Of a stretch of 20,189 nt of DNA, positions 16,619-20,189 are shown piece by piece. Where the stretch lies: the NCBI GenBank assembly GCA_937859855.1, contig CALMAR010000119.1:1-20189 (forward strand). Direction: 5' to 3'. The notes beneath the pieces were generated by a model. It was given only the letters and a program-made list of their open reading frames with translations, did no database searches and was not told the DNA's origin. A program made the translations under genes and the position numbers. Position 1 is the first letter of the stretch, and every line of letters starts with the position of its first letter. This stretch comes from an uncultured Kineosporia sp. GTDB taxonomy: Bacteria > Actinomycetota > Actinomycetes > Actinomycetales > Kineosporiaceae.

Positions 16619-16948
16619 TCAGCCGGCCTCGGGCAGTTCGAACTCACTGCGCCGCCCAGCCGGAACGAGGTCCAGATACTCCGGATGTCGCAGGATGTAA
16701 GCCTGCACGAAGGGGCAGTAGGGCAGCACGTGGTGACCGGAGTCGCGGGCGTCGTCCAGCGCGGTGCTGATCAGTACCGATCCCAGGCCCCGGCCCTCGA
16801 ACTGATCGAAGATCCGGGTGTGGGTGAACGCGATCGCGTCGTCCTCGGGCTGATAGGCCGTCAAGCCGGCCTGCTCGCCGTCCACCCAGACCTCGTAGCG
16901 CTGACGTTCGGGGACGTCACGAACCTCGGGCTCTGCAGACTCCGGCAC
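16619..16948 (-). CDS. Small GNAT-family N-acetyltransferase (COG2388/NATD1-like)
   Basis: A short acetyltransferase-like protein of the COG2388 group, to which human NATD1 also belongs; the substrate is unknown. From GTG 16948 the product has 109 residues, near the family norm. It shows RYEVWVDGEQAG (17-28), the acetyl-CoA-binding stretch FEGRGLGSVLI (50-60) and the group-specific ending VLPYCPFVQAYILRHPEYLDLV (74-95, given in part), with the conserved cysteine at C78. An in-frame extension to 17107 would give 162 residues but overlaps the end of the upstream gene by ~70 bases and adds only low-complexity sequence, so the shorter start is preferred. GTG 16957 is also possible. Only a weak GGTGGG precedes the chosen start. 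It may form a unit with korAB or with the upstream gene. Confidence 0.75.
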   Translation of the reverse strand: MPESAEPEVRDVPERQRYEVWVDGEQAGLTAYQPEDDAIAFTHTRIFDQFEGRGLGSVLISTALDDARDSGHHVLPYCPFVQAYILRHPEYLDLVPAGRRSEFELPEAG

Positions 16949-16983
16949 AACACCCACCCAACCACAGGTCTGCGGGAGGGACG

Positions 16984-17004
16984 TGGGCACAGGGACCGTG
17001 CCCA
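16984..17004. terminator. Hairpin after the substrate-binding protein gene
   Basis: A perfect 7-bp stem, TGGGCAC (16984-16990) and GTGCCCA (16998-17004), with loop AGGGACC, lies 33 bases past the stop of the substrate-binding protein gene on the minus strand and before the acetyltransferase gene. It is a plausible end of the conservon transcript. No T-run follows, so it could also act as an attenuator or mRNA stabiliser. Confidence 0.45.
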
Positions 17005-17036
17005 GCCGGTCAGCAATGTCCGGCGGATCTGAGTGC

Positions 17037-18029
17037 TCAGGCCGCGGGTGGCAGCCACGCCTTCCAGACGTCGGTGTGATTGCTGAGCCACTTCCGGGCC
17101 GCCGCATCGGGGATCAGTTTGCCCTCGGTGATGTCCCGGGCCACCTCGTCCTGATCAGCGGTGGTCCAGTGGAACCGCTGGATCAGCTCGGCCGCCGGGC
17201 TGCCCGAGTAGGCGAACTTCTTGTTCTCGATCTTGTCCAGGTCGAAGGGCTGGTAGTCGCACTTGACCGACTGGAGGTCAGCGTCACAGCCGGGGGTGTA
17301 GGCGGGCAGGCTGATGTGTACCAGCGGGAGCTCCGACAGCAGCCACTGCGGGGAGTAGAAGTAGCCCAGCAATGGCGTGTGGTTCTTCTCGGCCTCCCTG
17401 AAGGCGGCGATCGACGCCACCTCACTTCCGGCGTAGACCACAGTGAAATTGAGCTTCAGATTGGCCACCAGAGCCTTGTCGTTGGTGACGTAGGTCGGGT
17501 CGCCGTCCAGCAGTTGCCCTTTCGAACCGGACTGCGCGGTCTTGAACAGCGACGCGTACTTGTTCAGGTTCTTCCAGTTGGTGATGTCGGGGTAGGCCTT
17601 CTTCATCCACGGCGGCACGTACCAGCCGATCACGCCTTTGTTGCCGGTCAGCCCGGCCTCGACCGCCACCTTCTCCTTGTCGATGTAGCGCTTCTTCAGA
17701 TCGTCGTGCCCCCAGTTCTCCAGGATCGCGTCGACCTGCCCGGCGGCCAGTTGCTTCCAGGAGTCCGCTTCCGCACTTTCCCTGGTCTCCACCTTGCAGC
17801 CCAGTTCGTTCCGGGCGATGGAGGAGATCACCGCGGCGTTGGCGGCGTATCCCACCCACGGGTTCACCGCGAGGGTCACCGTGCCGCACGGGCTGGCCTT
17901 CACCCCAGGAGCAGGGGCCACCTCGGGCGCCTTCGATCCGCAGGCCGACAGGGCCAGGACAGTGACCGCGGCCAGGGCGAGTCCGCGCACACCGGATCTG
18001 CGAACAGCGGGCCGGCGGATGTCGCGCAT
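17037..18029 (-). CDS. Glycine betaine/choline/proline-type ABC substrate-binding lipoprotein (OpuAC family)
   Basis: An extracellular lipid-anchored binding protein of the OpuAC/ProX type, which captures quaternary-amine osmolytes for an ABC importer. The ATG at 18029 gives 330 residues with a classic lipoprotein signal: basic N-terminus (MRDIRRPAVRRSGVR), hydrophobic core and lipobox LSAC with C30. The mature part contains VNPWVGY (W58), ENWGHDD (W106) and GWYVPPW (W137, W141), positions typical of the aromatic cage that binds the ligand. GAGAGGGA 7 nt upstream supports this start; a longer frame to 18185 would bury the signal peptide and overlap the GTPase gene. It follows the conservon GTPase by 53 bases on the same strand. 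No permease or ATPase gene is in the window, so it is an orphan here. Exact ligand unknown. Confidence 0.9.
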   Translation of the reverse strand: MRDIRRPAVRRSGVRGLALAAVTVLALSACGSKAPEVAPAPGVKASPCGTVTLAVNPWVGYAANAAVISSIARNELGCKVETRESAEADSWKQLAAGQVDAILENWGHDDLKKRYIDKEKVAVEAGLTGNKGVIGWYVPPWMKKAYPDITNWKNLNKYASLFKTAQSGSKGQLLDGDPTYVTNDKALVANLKLNFTVVYAGSEVASIAAFREAEKNHTPLLGYFYSPQWLLSELPLVHISLPAYTPGCDADLQSVKCDYQPFDLDKIENKKFAYSGSPAAELIQRFHWTTADQDEVARDITEGKLIPDAAARKWLSNHTDVWKAWLPPAA

Positions 18030-18082
18030 GGCAGGAGTCCCTCTCGGTGAGCTGATGACGGGTGGAACAGCGGCAGGTCTTC

Positions 18083-18691
18083 TCATCGGGGGACGGCCTC
18101 CGCCTCGGCCAGCCGGCGGACCAGCACTTCCTCGGTCAAGGCGGCCAGGGTGCCCTTCACCGACTCGCGGCTGCGGGCGTCGCATTCGATCACCGGAGTG
18201 GTGTCCTGGACGCCGAGCGCTTCGCGGACCTCGCTGAGGTCGAACCGGCGGCGGGAGTCGAACATGTTGACCGCGACCAGGAACGGCACATCGTGCTCCT
18301 CGAAGTAATCGATGGCCGGGAAGCAGTCCTCGATCCGGGCTGTGTCCAGCAGGACCACCGCCCCGAGCGCCCCCTGCACCAGGTCGTCCCAGAGAAAGGC
18401 GTAGCGGTCCTGGCCCGGAGTACCGAACAGGTAGAGCCGCAGCGTCTCGTCCAGGCTGATCCGGCCGAAATCCAGTGCCACCGTGGTGGTCACCTTCTCC
18501 GGAACCGGGCTCCGGTCGTCGATGCCGGTGCTGACCGACGTCATGTCGGCCTCGGTCATCAGCGGCTCGATCTCCGAGATCGCGCCCACGAACGTCGTTT
18601 TCCCCACCCCGAACCCCCCGCTGATCACGATCTTCACCGAGACCGGGGCTGGAGCCCGTCTCGATGTCGCTGAATCAAAGTGCGCGGACAC
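18083..18691 (-). CDS. Conservon small GTPase (CvnD-like)
   Basis: The GTP-binding member of a conservon, a four-protein signalling set that in Streptomyces forms a membrane-associated complex likened to eukaryotic G-protein signalling. From GTG 18691 the product has 202 residues. It carries the P-loop GGFGVGKTT (25-33), a TTT (68-70) for switch I, LFGTPGQDRY (88-97) in place of DxxGQ, the atypical base-recognition motif NMFD (142-145) instead of NKxD, and CDARS (170-174) at the G5 position. This is the usual form of the ATP/GTP-binding family next to DUF742 genes. GTG 18691 was chosen because AAGGA lies 9 nt upstream; the TTG at 18709 has no such site. It overlaps the DUF742 gene by 17 bases. 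Roadblock proteins such as the neighbour often regulate such GTPases. Confidence 0.92.
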   Translation of the reverse strand: MSAHFDSATSRRAPAPVSVKIVISGGFGVGKTTFVGAISEIEPLMTEADMTSVSTGIDDRSPVPEKVTTTVALDFGRISLDETLRLYLFGTPGQDRYAFLWDDLVQGALGAVVLLDTARIEDCFPAIDYFEEHDVPFLVAVNMFDSRRRFDLSEVREALGVQDTTPVIECDARSRESVKGTLAALTEEVLVRRLAEAEAVPR

Positions 18692-19049
18692 GGTCGCGGA
18701 TCCTTTCAATCATCTGCAGAGACAGTTCCTGGCGCTGGACCAGAACGATCAGCCCGTCGGCAATCAGGTCGGACACCAGCACCCGGACCACGCCGAGCGG
18801 GATGTGAAGGGCGGCAGCCAGTTCCGCGACCGAGAGGGGTTTCTGGCAGAGTTCGACGATCTGCCCGGCCTCGAACCGCAGCCCGGCGGTATCGGTGCCC
18901 AGCTGGGCCTGGAGGAGTGCCTCGACATACAGTCCTTCTTGAGCGGGACGGGTGCGGCCCCCGGTGAGCAGGAAGGGCCGGATGATCAGGTCGTCGTCAT
19001 CCGCGCCCGCGGCGTCACGCGAGTGGGCTCCGTGCCCGGACTCGCTCAT
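18675..19049 (-). CDS. DUF742 family protein (CvnC-like)
   Basis: The third component of the conservon. The 124-residue product has the DUF742 hallmarks: an acidic N-terminus leading into LIIRPFLLTGGRT (21-33), then a winged-helix-like part with VELCQKPLSVAELAAALHIP (65-84) and LGVVRVLVSDLIADGLI (85-101). The biochemical role of DUF742 is unsettled; the helix-turn-helix-like region suggests DNA or partner binding, and in Streptomyces conservons it is reported to interact with the other members. ATG 19049 overlaps the stop of the roadblock gene (ATGA), and its own end overlaps the GTPase gene, so the four proteins are probably made in fixed proportion. Residues near the C-terminus (QRQELSLQMIERIRDRVRAL) form a likely amphipathic helix. 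Confidence 0.93.
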   Translation of the reverse strand: MSESGHGAHSRDAAGADDDDLIIRPFLLTGGRTRPAQEGLYVEALLQAQLGTDTAGLRFEAGQIVELCQKPLSVAELAAALHIPLGVVRVLVSDLIADGLIVLVQRQELSLQMIERIRDRVRAL

Positions 19050-19471
19050 TGCGGCAGGTGCTCCCGGGATTCAGAGATCAGGGACGGCGTCAGCATCGTC
19101 CCGAAACGCTCGGCCAGAGTGGAGATCTCGTAACCGATCAGGCCCAGGTCGCAGTCTCCCTCGGCCACCACCCCCAGGCAGCTGCCACCAGCGATCGCGG
19201 AGACCAGCAGGAAGCCGCGATTCATCTCGAGCATGACCAGTTTGAGGCCGTCGAAGTCGTATCGGCGGGCGGCGCTGCGCCCAAGGCTGGTGATGCTGGA
19301 AACGATCGCGGCCAGATGGTCAGCCTCGCCCCGGCTCAGGCCCTCGGACCCGGCGATCAGCAGGCCATCGGACGAGACCGCCACCGCCTCCCGCACGCCA
19401 TCGGTGTTATGCACGAAATTGCCGAGCATCCACCCGAACTCGTGCTGATCGGTGACTCCGTCGAAGCTCAT
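19046..19471 (-). CDS. Roadblock/LC7 domain protein (CvnB-like)
   Basis: The second component of the conservon, a single roadblock/LC7 domain of the kind found in MglB, which regulates the GTPase MglA in Myxococcus. The 141-residue product shows the expected alternation: an N-terminal helix (EFGWMLGNFVHNTDGVREAV), a beta hairpin with SSDGLLIAGSEGL (33-45), the helix ADHLAAIVSSITSLGRSAARRY, then LKLVMLEMNRGFLLVSAI and GSCLGVVAEGDCDLGLIGYE. By analogy it probably dimerises and binds the downstream GTPase, perhaps as a GTPase-activating partner; that is inference. ATG 19471 overlaps the stop of the kinase gene (ATGA), and its stop overlaps the DUF742 start in the same way. Confidence 0.94.
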   Translation of the reverse strand: MSFDGVTDQHEFGWMLGNFVHNTDGVREAVAVSSDGLLIAGSEGLSRGEADHLAAIVSSITSLGRSAARRYDFDGLKLVMLEMNRGFLLVSAIAGGSCLGVVAEGDCDLGLIGYEISTLAERFGTMLTPSLISESREHLPQ

Positions 19472-20189
19472 ACAGATCCCTTCGCGGCCGACTCCCCGCC
19501 GCCGGCTTCCTCTGCTTCCTCGGACTGGCGCCCCCGTTGCAGGCCCGCCCGCAGCGCGCTCATCCGGGCCGCCACGTCGGCCGGAGAGGAGCTGACCGGG
19601 GCCGGGCGATCCGCCCGGCCCTCGGCTCGGGCAGCGGCATCCAGGTCGATCACCCGATGCCCGCTGGTGGCCCCGGGCGGCATCCGCTGGTCGCGTGGCA
19701 TTCGCTTGCGCAACCCGTTACGGGTCAGCTGGCTTGTCTGATCCGGCTGGCTGGATCGGCTCGGCTGGTCAGTGCGGCCGAACTGGCTGGCTTGGACGAT
19801 GACACCGGGCTCGATCCCCGAGCGGGGATGGATGAGGTCCGGCTGACCGATCCCGGGCTGGCTCCAGGACCGGGTACCAGACGCAGCGGAGGCCTGCCCG
19901 GCGGACGCCGGAGCGGTCAGGGTGCGTTCGGTGGCGATCCGCTCGGTGATGGTGCGTTCGGTGATGGTCCGTTCAGTCGCCTGCCCGGTTCCAGCCTCCG
20001 GCTGTTCCAGCCCGGATTCGGTGACCGGCTCGCGTTCGGGCACCGGAACCGGGCGCTGATCCGCAGCGGACGGCTGGGAGCGAGCTGGTTGCCCGGCTAC
20101 CGGCGGTGCGACGATCGGCACCTCCCACGCCGCCGGCATCCGGGGCGGGGGGCCGGGCTGGGACGGCGCTGGCCGGGATGGCGCAGGCT
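19468..20189 (-). CDS. C-terminal tail of a conservon sensor histidine kinase (CvnA-like), 5' part outside window
   Basis: The reading frame enters from the right edge without a stop (the first codons encode a Pro/Ala/Ser-rich stretch) and ends at 19468. No ATPase motif is visible: only the low-complexity cytoplasmic tail lies in the window. Its identity rests on position, overlapping the roadblock gene as cvnA genes do, and on two blocks typical of tails of nitrate/nitrite-sensor-like conservon kinases: GLRKRMPR (19693-19716) and MSALRAGLQRGR (19528-19563). Between them and the edge the tail is rich in Pro, Gln, Thr and Arg and includes a perfect-register 15-bp repeat (19921-19980). The ATG at 20139 is internal and not taken as the start. 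The kinase, HAMP and sensor domains should lie upstream; if they do not, this call fails. Confidence 0.8.
   Translation of the reverse strand, partial: PAPSRPAPSQPGPPPRMPAAWEVPIVAPPVAGQPARSQPSAADQRPVPVPEREPVTESGLEQPEAGTGQATERTITERTITERIATERTLTAPASAGQASAASGTRSWSQPGIGQPDLIHPRSGIEPGVIVQASQFGRTDQPSRSSQPDQTSQLTRNGLRKRMPRDQRMPPGATSGHRVIDLDAAARAEGRADRPAPVSSSPADVAARMSALRAGLQRGRQSEEAEEAGGGESAAKGSV
19921..19980 (-). repeat. Four 15-bp tandem units in the kinase tail
   Basis: Four 15-bp units, GGTGCGTTCGGTGGC, GATCCGCTCGGTGAT, GGTGCGTTCGGTGAT and GGTCCGTTCAGTCGC on the plus strand, encode on the minus strand four copies of the pentapeptide [A/I]TER[T/I]. The unit length is a multiple of three, so copy-number change would keep the frame. 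Confidence 0.8.

Noticed and set aside
16949..17107. N-terminal extension of the acetyltransferase
   Set aside because: It overlaps the end of the substrate-binding protein gene, runs through a terminator-like hairpin, and has no family similarity.
18030..18185. N-terminal extension of the substrate-binding lipoprotein
   Set aside because: It would place 52 residues before a canonical lipoprotein signal peptide and overlap the GTPase gene; the ATG at 18029 has a good ribosome site.
18692..18709. TTG start for the conservon GTPase at 18709
   Set aside because: It has no ribosome site, whereas AAGGA is placed correctly for GTG 18691.
1..20189. tRNA or rRNA genes, CRISPR arrays, insertion sequences, prophage or attachment sites
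   Set aside because: All gaps between genes are about 110 bases or less, and none showed a tRNA-like fold, spaced direct repeats, a transposase or terminal inverted repeats.

Overview
The window is a gene-dense stretch of a high-GC, Gram-positive actinobacterium (Actinomycetota). This rests on the strong G/C bias at third codon positions, many GTG starts, the gene order of the respiratory complex I operon with actinobacterial tail extensions on NuoH and NuoJ, and a conservon-type operon (histidine kinase, roadblock protein, DUF742 protein and small GTPase), a hallmark of that phylum. The genus cannot be fixed from the sequence alone.

Positions 1-10229 (+ strand) hold the distal part of a nuo operon: the 3' end of nuoG, then complete nuoH, I, J, K, L, M and N, then a polyprenyl diphosphate synthase. 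The genes are almost all coupled by ATGA or GTGA overlaps, or by a Shine-Dalgarno laid over the previous stop codon. NuoH, J, K, L, M and N form the membrane arm of proton-pumping NADH:quinone oxidoreductase, and NuoI carries two [4Fe-4S] clusters. The synthase probably makes the isoprenoid tail of the menaquinone this complex reduces, so enzyme and substrate synthesis are linked in one transcript. A nested inverted repeat at 10251-10314 separates it from the convergent rarD.

Positions 10337-13452 hold a RarD/EamA transporter (-) divergent from a glutamyl-tRNA synthetase (+), followed by a Uma2-family (PD-(D/E)XK nuclease fold) protein (+). The divergent pair have -10-like boxes exactly 6 nt before each ATG and no Shine-Dalgarno, which suggests leaderless transcripts. 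The GluRS carries a zinc-type Cys cluster and looks like a second, divergent GluRS.

Positions 13517-16518 (- strand) hold korA-korB, a two-subunit 2-oxoacid (probably 2-oxoglutarate):ferredoxin oxidoreductase. Upstream on the same strand is a small NATD1-like acetyltransferase.

Positions 17037-20189 (- strand) hold a conservon operon read leftwards: the C-terminal tail of the sensor kinase (cut by the window edge), a roadblock/LC7 protein, a DUF742 protein and a small GTPase, all overlapping. They are followed after 53 bp by a lipoprotein glycine-betaine-type substrate-binding protein that has no permease or ATPase partner here. No tRNA, rRNA, insertion sequence, CRISPR array or prophage was seen, and no gene-free stretch exceeds about 110 bases. 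The most interesting points are the second GluRS, the conservon/osmolyte-binding-protein linkage, the mirrored leaderless promoters, and a 15-bp coding tandem repeat in the kinase tail.
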